A stretch of 64,000 nt of DNA from Brevipalpus yothersi. Taxonomy: Eukaryota > Arthropoda > Arachnida > Trombidiformes > Tenuipalpidae. The DNA is taken from NCBI GenBank assembly GCA_003956705.1, contig QZCP01000110.1, forward strand, positions 52,803 through 116,802. Reading direction: 5' to 3'. Below, in pieces: positions 1 to 13,400 of this stretch. Each line of letters begins with the position of its first letter. Position 1 is the first letter of the stretch. The position numbers were made by a program, and so were the translations under genes. Under the pieces are notes generated by a model. It was not told where the DNA came from. It saw nothing but the letters and a program-made list of their open reading frames with translations, and did not search any database.

Positions 1-1551
1 TTTATTTTCATTCTATCACTACCTCATTATCCACACTTTGATGGTGTCGAGTATCGATTGTATTGGACACTGTATCCAATGTACACCATGATCGTTGATG
101 TAAGTGCCAATGCATCGGTATGGTTAACGGTAACGTTCACATTTGAACGTTTCATAGTGGTAACACATCCGATTCGTGGTAAAGTAATGTGTACTGAGGC
201 GAGAAGTAAAAAAGTGATCATCGCTGTGTTTATAATATGTTTAACGTGGACATTTCCGACACCATTTGAATGGAAAATATCGGAAATAATGAATAAAGAA
301 ACAAATCGAACCAGTATTAGAGCGGAACCAAATGGTTTCGATGATTATCCAACCTATAAGACCATATACTATTGGGTTAATTCACTAATGTTCACCGTTG
401 TACCGTTAATTTTGTTAGCTGTATTCAATTGGTTTCTCATCCATTCGGTACGCATATCTCGTAAAGCACGATCTGAGATGACCCAAAGTAAAATACGACA
501 TGGTGGCACAAATAGTTCAAATACCAACAGTGGCGGCACAACACCGTTAACCAGTGGTGTTCCTGGAATGACCAGTGGTGGTGGTGGTGGTGGTGTTGGC
601 TTGACCACTACCACCACAGCCACCAGTGGAACAGGCAGTGGAGTGTCCAGTAATTTGCTGGTAATTCGTAATGGTTCCAATACAGTTCGAGATTCCAGTC
701 CTAAATCAAGTTCATCTGGTGTCAGTGTTAGTAGGCCATCGTCGACAGCCAAATTAACGGATCATTCGACAGCTCAAGAAACCAAGATCACTATTATGTT
801 GATCGCTGTTGTGGTACTATTTTTGGTATGCCAATTGCCACAAGCAATTTTGTGGGTATATAAATCATTATATTCAAATTATACACCTGATCAAGCCTAC
901 TATTTACGAGTGCTTTCCAATGTTTTCAATTTATTGGTAAACATTAATGCTGCCGGTAATTTTATACTCTATTCACTATTATCCCAACGATACAGGCGAA
1001 CATTTGTTCAATTGTTTTGTCCATGTCTAAAGAGTCGATTGTCACGATTACAATCACATCAGCGAACAATGTGTACCACAACTGTTGGCCTATCAACCGG
1101 ATCAGATTCAATATCGGTGGGTAAAAAAAAATCTTCCGAATATTTGAACGCTATCGGTATTGATCATCACCACCATCGTCACAGTATATCGTCCAATACA
1201 CACTGTGGACCATTAAGTGTTAGTGATCAGGCGAAAGTTCAAGCCATAATCGTTGGTATGTCTGTAAGTGATCATGGTGGTAGTGAAAATAATAATGGTA
1301 CTGGTGGTGGTGGTGGTTGTAGTCGATTGCAATCCGTGAATGATGGTGTTAAAATGCCAAAAACTAATAGTAATAGTTGTAACCACAGTAAATCATCACT
1401 ATCAACCATAGCTTCGGGCAATTCTTCTTCCAACAATAATAACAATAAGGTTACTATTACTGTTTCTACTTCTCCTCCTTCAGGCTTAGACTTGATTTCA
1501 AGTCAAGAAGTAGCCGAAGAATGTGATCTAGTAAATAATCATCATCAGTAA
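1..1551 (+). CDS. FMRFamide-receptor-like class A GPCR, 3' part
   Basis: The frame is open from the first base (516 residues to the TAA), so the 5' end, with N-terminus, TM1 and most of TM2, lies outside the window. Visible in order: TM3 ending in ERF (in place of DRY) then VVTHPIRGK, a hydrophobic TM4 ending TWTFPTPFEW, TM5 near VPLILLAVFNWFLI, a long Gly/Thr/Ser-rich third intracellular loop, TM6 with VCQLPQAILWVY, TM7 with NAAGNFILY (NFxLY in place of NPxxY), then LSQRYRRTFVQLFCPC as helix 8 with candidate palmitoyl Cys. The TM7/helix 8 signature is that of arthropod FMRFamide receptors, plasma-membrane receptors for RFamide neuropeptides. The C-tail is long and low-complexity (His, Asn, Ser, Gly runs). 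A myosuppressin-type receptor is a less likely alternative. The class A assignment is firm; the ligand is inference. Confidence 0.85.
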   Translation, partial: FIFILSLPHYPHFDGVEYRLYWTLYPMYTMIVDVSANASVWLTVTFTFERFIVVTHPIRGKVMCTEARSKKVIIAVFIICLTWTFPTPFEWKISEIMNKETNRTSIRAEPNGFDDYPTYKTIYYWVNSLMFTVVPLILLAVFNWFLIHSVRISRKARSEMTQSKIRHGGTNSSNTNSGGTTPLTSGVPGMTSGGGGGGVGLTTTTTATSGTGSGVSSNLLVIRNGSNTVRDSSPKSSSSGVSVSRPSSTAKLTDHSTAQETKITIMLIAVVVLFLVCQLPQAILWVYKSLYSNYTPDQAYYLRVLSNVFNLLVNINAAGNFILYSLLSQRYRRTFVQLFCPCLKSRLSRLQSHQRTMCTTTVGLSTGSDSISVGKKKSSEYLNAIGIDHHHHRHSISSNTHCGPLSVSDQAKVQAIIVGMSVSDHGGSENNNGTGGGGGCSRLQSVNDGVKMPKTNSNSCNHSKSSLSTIASGNSSSNNNNNKVTITVSTSPPSGLDLISSQEVAEECDLVNNHHQ

Positions 1552-3660
1552 CGTACATACATTCGATTGGCAGAGCCTCAGCATTACACAACACCATTTA
1601 TTGTTCATTTTCCACCGAAAAGTTGAAAAACGAATGGGAAAAATATCCAATTCGTACATCGTAGGCACATACAGATATATATATTAACCATCTATCAATT
1701 CATTATATTCCCTTGAAAAATCATCATTTCACTTGCCTTCACCATTTTCAACATAACCTCTATCACCACAACCATTGCCATTATCCATCAGCATCGTTTC
1801 GAAATGTAGCGAAGGAGAAGAGGAGAGAAAGAGAAAAAGAGCATCTATCAAGAATCATCATCAAAAAAATTTCATCATTATTTACAACCATACACAGACG
1901 ATTTCATAAAATGATGTGTGAACACGTGTATTTTCAGCTTCCTATTCATTCTATTCTTCTTCATCATCTCATCACTTTTTCTCATCTTCTACTTTTTCTC
2001 CACTCTTCTTATTCTTTCACACCATTGATTATTCATTATCCTACTCTCTTGTTTCCCTCATGTCTTCCTCTTTCTCTCTCTCTCAGCATCCAAATTTTCT
2101 CATCTGGGACTATTTTTTTTCTTCACAATCACACTTTCCAGTCTCAATCTTATTCATTACCTATTGTTTTGTGGAATCCATTCACATCTGGAATACTGGA
2201 GGATGATGAGAAAAGAGAGAAAGAGAGCAAATTCTTTTTCTCAAAAATACTCTTTATCTTTCTCTTTCTCTCTATCTTCCTAACTGCAATTAAAATAGTG
2301 CATTCTTTGAAAGACAAGAACTTTTCTGCCTTTTATCGTCTCCATGTGATTCCTTTTATGGGAACTTATTGAGCCGGAATTTTTCGGGATCTTTCAATCA
2401 AATATGCAGACACACACACACACAAATTCTATGTGCAAGTTGGTGTGTATGTATGTGTGTCTATGGTGTACTCAAATCAAATGGAACTCTATTTGATTTA
2501 CCTGCAATGCTACGGTTAAAATGAGATGAAAAAATTTGATTTCTAAGGATCTTTTTTGGACCTTCTCCTTCCTTTCCGTTCAAATTCTCCATGAAAAAGT
2601 CTCCTTTTGCAGATCGTCTAAAGGGATCGTAAATCCTCAGCATGTTTGAATTTCAAATTCTTTCTCTATCTCTTTCTATTCAGTTTACTTTTATTCCTTA
2701 TCAATTCGGAGAGCTTTCAAGCTAATCAATTCGAAATTCAATCCATCTTGAGTAATGATCGAACTTGTGTGACATCTCCATCTTATTGGGACGAATTCAT
2801 GGAAGTTGTATTTCGATCTAGAAAAAGAAGGAATAAGATGATCATCTATAACACTCTTAGATTATTTGTTCACATTTTCTTTTCCTATCATAAGCTCAAG
2901 AGGCTATGGTTAAAGAGAGGAAGAAAAACTTATTGAGCAATCAGAACGCTTACTCTAGAGGTGAACATATTTGTCTTTTCAATCTAATATAATGGAAAAT
3001 AACCATGTCTTCCATGAGAAATTGAGAGAAAATGCCAACAATTGAGCAGAACAAGGCATGATGATTTAGTTGATTGCGGATAGACAGGAATCTCTTTTTC
3101 CTTTTTCTATCCTGAAAAAATAAACCTCAGGCATGAAAATGCTGAGTAATTCAAAAACTAACAATCAAAATGATCAATGAGAACAAATATCAATCCTTGA
3201 ATCACGTTTGATCTTAATCTTATAGCTTTTTTTTCTCTCTCTCTCATACTCGCACACACAAACACATTTTCTATTTTTCTATTCTATCCATCATGGTTGG
3301 AACCTCAAATCCGTATATTCCACAGGATCCCTTGAGCCAGCAGCTCTCAGAGTAACGTGTTCCCAAGTACAAGAACAAATGAAACACCATGAGAGATTCT
3401 GAAGTGGAGAAGAATTTCGATTAGATTTGAGTGGAGATCTTCTCTCCCTCTCTCTCTTGCCTATTTTCTTTTCCCTTTTTACAATCGCAAAAAATAACAA
3501 GAGAGGAAACGTTCAAGGAGTCAGGGATCAAAAATTCTCCCAAACTGATAAACTTCGATTCCTCTCTTTTTTTGTGTGTGTCTATATAAAAAATCCATGG
3601 TGGTAGATCTCACACGATTCTATGTGCCTCATCACTTTTCTATCATCAAGTTTTAGCTCT
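1552..3660. other. 3' flank of the GPCR, no gene seen
   Basis: Probably 3' UTR followed by intergenic sequence. It is rich in CT/GA and CA runs. ORFs of about 100-220 codons exist here, but they lack ATG starts or consist of Ser/Leu/Phe-rich pyrimidine-tract translation, so I do not call them genes. Confidence 0.5.
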
Positions 3661-3664
3661 TCCT

Positions 3665-3666
<2 letters not shown>

Positions 3667-3735
<69 letters not shown>
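3667..3735. repeat. (CT)n microsatellite
   Basis: Uninterrupted CT dinucleotide tract of about 69 bases. ORFs through it read SLSLSL or RERERE and are artefacts. Confidence 0.95.
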
Positions 3736-3736
<1 letters not shown>

Positions 3737-4474
3737 AGATTCTGAAGAATATTGCCATCTCAAGACGAGAGCAGTATTCAATGAAATTCTCAACGATAGC
3801 AACATGTATAGCAAGCTGCCTCTTTTTTTGTGTGAGTGTCTTGTTCACATCTTTTTGGCAATAAAAAGAGATGAAATCATTCGATATACGAGAAGTAATG
3901 ATAGAAAATATCTCTTCCAAAATAAACATAGATGTGAATCGAATCAGAGCAATCAGGTGACAACTTGTTCTCAAAGAAAGGTGCAGATATCTGTAAACAA
4001 GATTGTTTTTTGAAAGATACTGATGAGACCAGATTAATAATCCTAGTTTTTTAGGGCAAGAAAGATGAACTAATTAATACAAGAAACCAGATAGGAACAG
4101 CAAGCCTCAATTGAAAATGATTCCCTGTGAACTTCTCTCAATGGCTCAATTATTTATTTATCACAGTAATCTGATTGTGGTCCTCTTTCTTACTTGGAAC
4201 AGCATCAAGTCTTGTTTGTGATCAATGAGCTTAAAAATACCGATTCACTGGTGTATCCAACCGGGTGAACAGTCCAGTAGATAGTAATACAAGGAATAGA
4301 ACAGAGAAGAGAACATCAATGAACAATCGATTGAATTTCATCGCCACTTGGTCATCATTATCATCCTGGACACCTTCTGATAAGGATTTTGAAATACACA
4401 GAACAAATGAGCGATCAAGCCTGGGAAAGACAATAACAAGAAAGTGGATCAAATCAGCGGAAAGAATAGAAAGA

Positions 4475-4515
<41 letters not shown>

Positions 4516-5011
4516 TGTTTGCTCCCAGTAAACATTCATTGGGAACTCATTTGTTTCACCCTTTTAATGTTCCGGCAATATAGAAAGAAAGAAAGAGAGA
4601 GAAAGAGAGAGAGAAAGTCCAGTAAACATTCGATTGAATAGGTAAAATGAGTGAGAGTAATAAGCTTCTTCATTTTATGATGGAAAAGGGATACATATCA
4701 TGATTTGCTATACACTTCCTCGGTAGGCAGATATATACCGTCAACACACACATACATCAACACATATACACATACACACACTTGGCTCAAGCTTGTCAGA
4801 TAGATTGCGAATATTAAGTCATATGAATATATATAGGGCGATATACTATCTAACCTTTTGGATTCCCCAATATTTGCTCTATTCACACAATACAAACATA
4901 ATCACAGGGAAGACAGTATCACAATATTCCAGATACCCCAGAATGTATGTATGTGTTTCGAGGAGCTCATAAATATCGGAGCATAAATAGAGTCCAATAA
5001 TGACGCAGTTT

Positions 5012-5065
<54 letters not shown>

Positions 5066-5814
5066 ATTGAGTCAGATTTTCCTTTGAATTCTCGAGTGAA
5101 AACCTTTTCTCCCTTATGCTTCATCCAGGCGGAAAACTTTATTTCCGACAAGATTTTCAATTTCATACAATTTTGATAAAAATTTGGGGGCAGGTTATGT
5201 ACTCATCTTTAATCAATATCATTTCCGCTTATTTGGAGAAGAAAAATTCTCTCGATGAATACATAATATCCTCAATTTTAATTTGTGTTCGTATTCATTG
5301 GTAGTGATCTTTTGTCGAAACGTGTGATTCAAAGATGGAAGAGAAAGAGAAGAAAGCGAGGAGAGAGCTTCTTCTCTTTCATTAAATCGAATGAACTTAC
5401 CTTCCAAAATCTCCACCTCATCATGGCTCTCTCTTTCTCTCTCTAGAGGTTTAATCAAAAACTTTTCTTCAAATAATCTTCTTCCCAAATCTCATCAGTT
5501 TTGCTGGCTTTGAGCTTTAAAATATCACCGTAAAAGATTCCCATGAAACCTAAGTAAGCTATCTGAAAGCTCTCTCTTTCTTTCTCTAAAGAGAGAGAGA
5601 GAGAGAGAGATGTAAAAGAATGAGAATAAGATACATCAACTCAACAAATGATGATGGCTCAAATTGGATCAGTTTCATATTCTCATGAGGACATATTTGG
5701 TATATTCATCAAAACGAGTGAATTATCATTCCCCCGAACAAATATCGAAGAAATCTTGCGGTGATATTGTAAAGTAATCAGAAAAGAAGAGGGGCAAAAA
5801 AGAAAGAAAAGAAT

Positions 5815-5816
<2 letters not shown>

Positions 5817-5875
<59 letters not shown>
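5817..5875. repeat. (GA)n microsatellite
   Basis: Pure AG dinucleotide tract of about 59 bases. Confidence 0.95.
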
Positions 5876-5877
<2 letters not shown>

Positions 5878-6684
5878 ATGGCGAAATATTTCAACATTCC
5901 TATCATGATTGGAATGATATGGCTGAATAAGCTCTCCATGGTCGAAGATTCTATTGATGAGTATATCATCGATTAAGTTCACTTCTTTTTTTCACCATCC
6001 AAGCAAAACGATTCCATTCGTTTTTTTTTCACCATTTGTATGTATGAAAAGAGTGATTCAGGCAAACTTGCTCCACCAAGAAGATCTTCCTGTTTACTCC
6101 TTCACCAATCCAAGCGACACCATGAGAGTGACAAGTGTTATTAATACGTTTTATCATTGGAATTTTCTCTCTCTCTCCCTCTTTCAATCTCTGTCCAAGG
6201 ATAGAGTATACGAAAAGAGCATACTTCATGTTCTCTCTCTCTCTCTCTCTCTCTCATACATACATACTCATAGACTGAGCACAGCTTTATACCATAGGAA
6301 TTCAATGATGCTTCCAATAGCAGCGGAGAGAGGAAAAGAATTCTTTTTTCATCTCCAGTTGCTGACTTACAAGCACAAAAGTGTCAGAGCACAGTATACT
6401 GTATAGAGAGAGAGAACGTCATTTTGAAGTTCATGAGGATATTCTCATCTCATAGTTTGGCTCTTTTTGTATTTTTTTCGCTCCATGTGCAGCTCAAATA
6501 GTGCTCGAAAAAAAGTAGCATCACATAGTAGAAACGATAGTAGTAATAGTAGGAGGGTTGTAAGAGGAGAGGGGAAGTATGAAGTCCATTGAGAAAATGC
6601 TCACTAGACAGTGTACTTTATCCACAAATTTTCAGATCAAAAGAATTCAACATGATGTCATGAAGTGAAAGAGATCGATGGAAG

Positions 6685-6687
<3 letters not shown>

Positions 6688-6774
<87 letters not shown>
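6688..6774. repeat. (GA)n microsatellite
   Basis: Pure AG tract of about 87 bases, the longest uninterrupted dinucleotide run in the window. Confidence 0.95.
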
Positions 6775-6775
<1 letters not shown>

Positions 6776-8351
6776 GGAGAAACAGAGAGAGAAATTGAAT
6801 TCCAATTTGACACAAATACAATCTAATTCATTCAAAACGATGAAGTTTCAATGGATAGTCTGTGCGCTTGGAATAGTGAATTAAGCCGGATAGCATGTAC
6901 TTTGGAAGAAAAATTTCTACAAGCTTTGATAGGCACAATTAATTACCTCTCAAGAGAAGCAAAAAGGTCAAATTAAGGGAGAGCATCGTACTTTATCATT
7001 CTTTTCACTGTACCAAGTATCAGATTAAATGATGACTTACAGCTTCCAGGGTTGAGGAAAAAAAATCTACACGCTAGGAAGATGAATGAAAAATACTCTC
7101 ACAAGATTTATCTGAAAACTAATAGTAGATTCTGCATAATTTAGAAATCAGGCTTGAAATTTTGGTGAAAAGTGTTGAGAGAGTCAGGAAGAAACTTATA
7201 TCTACTCGAATATTTTCTAGGCTATCGAAATGCTGCTTGTTATCAATAATTCTTCAGGCCCTTGAACATTCAGTCAGTTCTAATCTGTTGATGAAAAATA
7301 AACCTATCATTTTTCAAAACGTAAAGTATCTAATCAATTCACTTTTTGGAAAGAGTTAAGAAAAATTAGACGAAAAATGATCTCGATTATTGGTTCATTT
7401 CCAAAAATCTTGTTGAAAAATTGAATAAGTATTCAAACGTGAGCTGGAAGTTTGAATTCTCATGCAAATGTTTTAAATATTCAAAGTTCGATTTCTCTCA
7501 TGCAATCTCAATTGCAAAATACAATGATAGTGATATTTTTCAAGCAGTTATTGGCGAAATATGGCACCAAAATCAAATATAAAAGGAAGATTTTGCTCTT
7601 ATTCTGAACCGATCATTCAAGAAAAGATTCTCACAGATTTTGCGAAATATAAAACTTACAAATTATGATTACTCAAGATTGAAAGATCTTCGATTTTGGC
7701 ACAATTGCTCTACTCCTGTTATTTGAATGATGAGCATCGTGAATGCAGATCGAGCGATAGAAACGAAATTCAGGTTAAGCGACTATCATGACAAGAAGCG
7801 AGTGTAATGAAACGGAATCATTTAGAATTCATTTAACATTCTTCATGTAATTTGAAATCAAATCAAAGTTAACTCACTTGACTAGTTATCATTTGAGCTC
7901 GAGACATGATACTGGTATTCTCTTCTAAGATATGAAAAAGTCCGGAATAAATTACCGAAAACCATCATCTGAGTCACCCTTAGTCATATTAATTTTTTGC
8001 AAATAAATCACTTTCAAGGGGATCTTGGGGACAAAAATGAGAGCATTTCCTTTTACAAGAATTGATGAATAACTTTCTAATCAATCCCAAAATTTTTATT
8101 GTGCATCATCATTCTAAAATGTTCCAGTATCATCATATATGCGTGCTTAGTTTTCATCAGTAACAGTGAGAAAGTTACAGGTAATCATTTCTTTTATTTT
8201 TCTAGCCAGAAGGTAGCACGTAATGAGGAAGTCAGAAGAATTTCAAACTGCACGAGAGAAAGTATTCTATCTAACACATGAGTCAAATTAATTAACACCA
8301 CTGTCAAGGAGTGTTTGTAAATTGGATGTTCATCAGTGAGTAAGATAGTTT

Positions 8352-8385
8352 AAATACATGTATGTGTGTATGTATACATGTATTT
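8352..8385. repeat. Short perfect inverted repeat (hairpin)
   Basis: Arms AAATACATGTAT (8352-8363) and ATACATGTATTT (8374-8385) are perfect reverse complements around a TG-rich 10-base loop. No associated gene is seen. Confidence 0.6.
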
Positions 8386-9105
8386 GAAGTCTAAATACTT
8401 ACAACTTATTAATTGATCGAAGAATGGAGGACAAACGCTAGACAGCCTCGAAATTGTGCAGCAAGTTTCCACCTTTGGCCTGAAGTGATGAACACTCCTT
8501 TCTTAGACCGTCTATGTCCCAGAGGCCATGAAGCCAATCATCTCATAAAACGTCCATGAATCCCGGTAGCCTTCAAGTTCCTAGTAACTTGGGAACTACG
8601 TGTTTCATGAAAGTTTCGAAAATGTTTCCATCTCAATGAACTGGAAACTTTGTACCGAGGAAATTTGAACTTTCAAATGGTTGTTTATTTAAAAAAAATT
8701 AGAAAAATCGAAAAACCATGATACAATTTTCACTTTTTTGGTATACTTCTCCAATAGAATACTTTCAAAAATACACATGAGCAGGTTTAAATAATGCTGC
8801 TGAGATTCCATTGGAGTGATATGGTAGAATCTCTACCTCTTTCTATTTTTTCAAACTATTCGACTTTTACTTGTATGCCAGGAGATCGGTATTTTTGCAT
8901 GGGAAAAAAATTTTTCAAATTAATCTTATTAACCATGGCATGCTCATACATATGGAGAACAAACTGAACCCAGACACTCTATCCACACTGATACCTCTTC
9001 ATACCCATGGAACGTCATTTTTTGTTCATTCATCTCATGAGTCAAGAAAATTCAATTTATTCTCCTGTCAATCTTTTTCCCTTCACTCAATCCGCTGATG
9101 ATCTT

Positions 9106-9107
<2 letters not shown>

Positions 9108-9157
<50 letters not shown>
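9108..9157. repeat. (CT)n microsatellite
   Basis: Pure CT tract of about 50 bases. Confidence 0.95.
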
Positions 9158-9162
<5 letters not shown>

Positions 9163-10098
9163 GAGCACGATTCCCATTTCACTGAGCCAAAAAATCGAGG
9201 GATCGAGACTGTGAAAATGTAATCCGTAAATCTACTAGATTCGGAACGATGTTTCAAAAATAACCAGACGAAAGAGAAAGAGAGAAAGAGAGAGAGCGAA
9301 ATCAAGCCCAGGATGAAGATGATGCCAAATAATTTGAGAGCACCTTGAATGATGAGGCACGATTGTTTCTTCTTTTTCTCCTTCTTCCTCGGTTGAGGTG
9401 AACATCTCATGTTGTTATTGTTGTATTTTCCCATGAACCATTCCGATCGTGAGCCTAGTCTCTGTAGAGCCCAACTATTCAATCACATACACACAATAGG
9501 CCAAAAAAAGAGCCTCACTATTGATAGATTCTGTGAGTCCTTTACTTCTGATTTATGCTTTCCATCATCTTTCTTCTCGCCAGCAAATAATCAAAATTGT
9601 GATGCAACACATGCAGACGTATACATACCCATACAGATATGCATTCACACAAACCACAAGCGTTCATCCATACAGAGAAATACACTTGGATGATCTCATA
9701 GAATGATTGGAAATTATTTTCTTGACTTTCTTTGTTGGGAAAAAAATTTCAAATCTGTGTACGTGGTGAATTTCTTTCATGGATGAAGCTTTCGTGGCAT
9801 ATACAGAGAAAAGTTTGACTTTCTAACTTTTCGAAAGATTCTCGGATGAATTCAAATATCTCAATTTCTCAACCACTGTATTCTCATGGTTGTCATTAAA
9901 TGTGCGAAAGAAAAAATCTTTGCATACACATTATCACACACAAACATCCATAATATAATAACGATTATTTAAGTTCCAATAAGCAGGGCTCAGGTAACTG
10001 TCGGTAGAAAACGCTGATATTCATCCAAAGCTATTTATAAGCATTTGGCGTCGCATTTTTCTCTCCTTCAACTTCCTTCAGGAAAACACATAGGATTC

Positions 10099-10101
<3 letters not shown>

Positions 10102-10140
<39 letters not shown>

Positions 10141-10315
10141 NNNNNNNNNNNNNNNNNNNNNNNNNNNNNNNNNNNNNNNNNNNNNNNNNNNNNNNNNNNN
10201 NNNNNNNNNNNNNNNNNNNNNNNNNNNNNNNNNNNNNNNNNNNNNNNNNNNNNNNNNNNNNNNNNNNNNNNNNNNNNNNNNNNNNNNNNNNNNNNNNNNN
10301 NNNNNNNNNNNNNNN

Positions 10316-10351
<36 letters not shown>
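10102..10351. repeat. (CT)n tract interrupted by an assembly gap
   Basis: CT repeat on both sides of 175 N bases (10141-10315), so the gap is almost certainly unassembled CT repeat and its true length is unknown. Another CT tract follows at 10416-10466. Confidence 0.9.
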
Positions 10352-10354
<3 letters not shown>

Positions 10355-10412
10355 CCTCTCTATCTATCATTTCCATCCAAATGTGCACGAACAGATGAAA
10401 TTCTCATCAACA

Positions 10413-10415
<3 letters not shown>

Positions 10416-10466
<51 letters not shown>
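10416..10466. repeat. (CT)n microsatellite
   Basis: Pure CT tract of about 51 bases, 65 bases after the gapped one. Confidence 0.95.
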
Positions 10467-10469
<3 letters not shown>

Positions 10470-13400
10470 CTGACTTGCTTAGTGTTTTGCAAGAAAATTT
10501 GCCGGTTAACAAAAGCTGTACAATTTGGAGTGATGAGCATTGTACGTCTATCTGCTTAAATTCGTTTCGACTCATCAGTCCAAATCTAATTTTCGTCTAT
10601 CAGCATTAAATAAACTTGTCAATTGATGATCTTGGCGTTTCTATGAACTTGCGAATAAGTCAGTATACGAATTCAGCATCGAATTTTATCACAAAAATCT
10701 TTCTCAAACTGCAACCATGACTGGTGAATGCTATGAAAATTCGAACACAACTCATGAAACAATTCATCAGTTGTTTCCTAGGCATCTCAGGTCTAAGCAA
10801 AACAGTGAAGTGTCATTCGGTGTCAATGATGAAATAGAATCAAATAGATTCTTCAACAATTGCATACATTCCTTTGATGAGATCTTGTTTGGTGCAAAAG
10901 TTAGTTTCGAGAGGTATGAGATTGAAAAACTGAGCACCGAGAAGTCGGTGCTTCCAATAAGAAGAATAAAATGAGCAATGAATTCAATTTCTATGGTATT
11001 GAAATCGAAAGGAGGATGAAAGAGAGAACATTCAATGTAAAAAAATAGGTTCTCTCTGAAGTCCATCTCATCAATTGCTATTGAGATGAGCTTACTTTTT
11101 TTCTTTCTTTTGGGCTTAATTTTTCCAATGATTTCGGCTTCATTGGCTTTTGTTACTTATCATCGTTTCTATTTTACTGCATGTGTTGATGATCATGAGT
11201 GTTAACCCGATTCTTATATCGATTCTCAGTGTATTCCTTGAAAGGCAAGATTCACCCATTTATAACATGCCACTCACCATTATTCTTACTTGTGATTATA
11301 TTGTGCGAGCTACATTAATGACTCTCTCTTTCTCTCTTGCAATTCTCTTCGGACTTTATACTGTTTCCTAGGGACAAGACACAGTAGGCCAGAATCAAGA
11401 TTGTGAAACAAGAAGATTACACACATAAGATTCCCTAAGATGCTGGCGAAAACTCGAAGGAATCAACTTGACAATAGATATCATGAATGGAGAACAATTT
11501 TTCTTAGTTCCAAATGGAACTCACACATTTAGTAGCTATTTTGTGTTATGAATACTCTCTGATCTAGAAATGAGCATTCATGTACATGATGTACATGATT
11601 GTAAGCCTATTATGATTCGACTTATGTGAGAAGCTGTTAAATTCACATCTGTATTTGCTATGATTAAATGAGTCTTTTAAATTGAAATTTAAACAGATTT
11701 AGAGCTAGAGTCTGTGTGAAGGGAAAATTCTAATTAGTATCTGTGTTCATCAATATGGAAATTTGTGCATTTTTTCCACTGAAGATGTGTTTAAGTTGAA
11801 AAAAATTCCCTAGGCTTCAGGGTATCCATTGAATTCATTTGGGATGCTTGTGAAGGAATAGGAAACCTAAGAAAAAATAGTGCAGAATGATTCATTCACT
11901 TTCGAAAAAATAATATCTGAAAGCAATGAAGACAAGCAAAATCTCCCCAGAAATCATTGCCTGTGTTCTGGTTTGAATTAAACAGACAGTGAGAATCGAT
12001 TCTTTTTTAGTTTTTGTAATGAACAAATGCACGTTTCAATTCATCTGAAACTCTTGAAACTATTAAAGGTGCGCGAGCAAATAACTCTTAATTAATTCAT
12101 TTTCAAATCTAGACTCGAGTGGTTAAGAACATTGTTGAAGTATATTGTTAGATTTGTTCATAAGTTCTCAAAGTATTTAGATCAGTTTCTTCATTATAGC
12201 ATAGTTGAAGATATAGTTGTGTTTCCTCTCTCCATATTGTCAGCTTTGCTATGTTTATTTCGATAGAAAAGAACATAAATTCTTTCTCAAGATAAAATCT
12301 TGGGCTCTTCAATTGTCAAGGTTATTATCACTCATACCTCATCTATTGTTTATAGTATTAATGATATTTAGGCTACAATTATGGCTCCTCACAAACGTTA
12401 GACAACTGACTTACATCTTGGATAGTTTTGATGTCTATTAAGAGTGACAGAAAGTTCTTCGCATAATCGTGTTTCAAGCTCAGCTAACTCATTTACTTAA
12501 TGGATGCCCAGAATAACACCTTACATTCAAATATATTTAGAATGATTGAAAAGAGGAACCAACTGCTATATTCTACGTGAAAGGTGCCCAGAAAAACACT
12601 TTCTGACAATCTTTTTTATTGGATTTTTTTCTCTCTTCTTTTCCCTCAAATCTCAGAGATTTTCGACCCATCTCCCAAGAAAGTGATTCTCGTAACGTTT
12701 CCCGTGAATAACTGTGAGTTACTAAACTTACACATTAGTAACGTCAATCTGATCATTGACTAGCAGAACTTGATACTGTATATGCATAGATATTCGTGAG
12801 TATACTGATGGTTGTGAACATTCACCACCCTCAAAGGATTTTACCTCCAGCATTAACAAGAGTTCGATTTATTTACTTTTCAAAGCTGTGGGTGCTAAGT
12901 AGCTCCAAGCTAAATTTCCCAATAACAATAAGCTCATGAGATAGGAATGCGAAAAATGTTTGTCAGCTGAAACAAATAGAAGAATTAACTAACCCTCTAG
13001 GCTTTCGATGAGTCTTTCCTTTACAAATGAGTTCCTCAGAATTAATCCAACCTTCAAGTCAGGAAAGTTTTTTTTTGCATGTTCATGAGTAAACTTCCTG
13101 TGGCTGCCGCGAGTAAGGATTTTCTCACGAAAAAAATGGTTGATCTGAGAAAGATTCAGTTTTCTCGTGTTCCGTTAGTTCTTTAAGGCTGTTTACGCAT
13201 CTTCAAATCTTCTAATTAGAATTTTTTTCAAAATGAGGAGTCTCTCTCCCATGAATAGGTTGAAACGAATCGAATTAAGTGTATCTGCAGGATCCTGAGT
13301 CCATTTCGTGACGAACTTTTCGATTGTTATTGTGCGTTCTCTGGTTGGGAGTTAGGTTCTTGAAATTTTAGTTTCATTTTAGTTTTAGCTTCAATCGTTC

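Larger units (their letters stand above)
3736..10101. other. Gene-free, microsatellite-rich interval
   Basis: No ORF here has a recognisable domain or sensible splice signals. Besides the tracts listed separately, shorter GA/CT runs occur at 4482-4512, 5014-5066, 5591-5610 and near 6230-6254. A 12-base perfect inverted repeat with a 10-base loop lies at 8352-8385. Confidence 0.5.

Noticed and set aside
369..752. Minus-strand ORF inside the GPCR gene
   Set aside because: Antisense shadow of the low-complexity third loop.
1713..2372. 219-codon plus ORF downstream of the GPCR
   Set aside because: No ATG at the start; His/Ser/Phe/Leu composition reflects pyrimidine-rich 3' flank.
2646..2936. 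ORF with a signal-peptide-like hydrophobic start
   Set aside because: The first codon is TTG; the ATG just upstream is in another frame, and no splice acceptor or homology is evident.
5778..5982. Minus-strand ORFs rich in Ser-Leu repeats
   Set aside because: Translation of the GA/CT microsatellite.
10045..10398. ORFs spanning the N gap
   Set aside because: Repeat translation plus undefined bases; no coding evidence.
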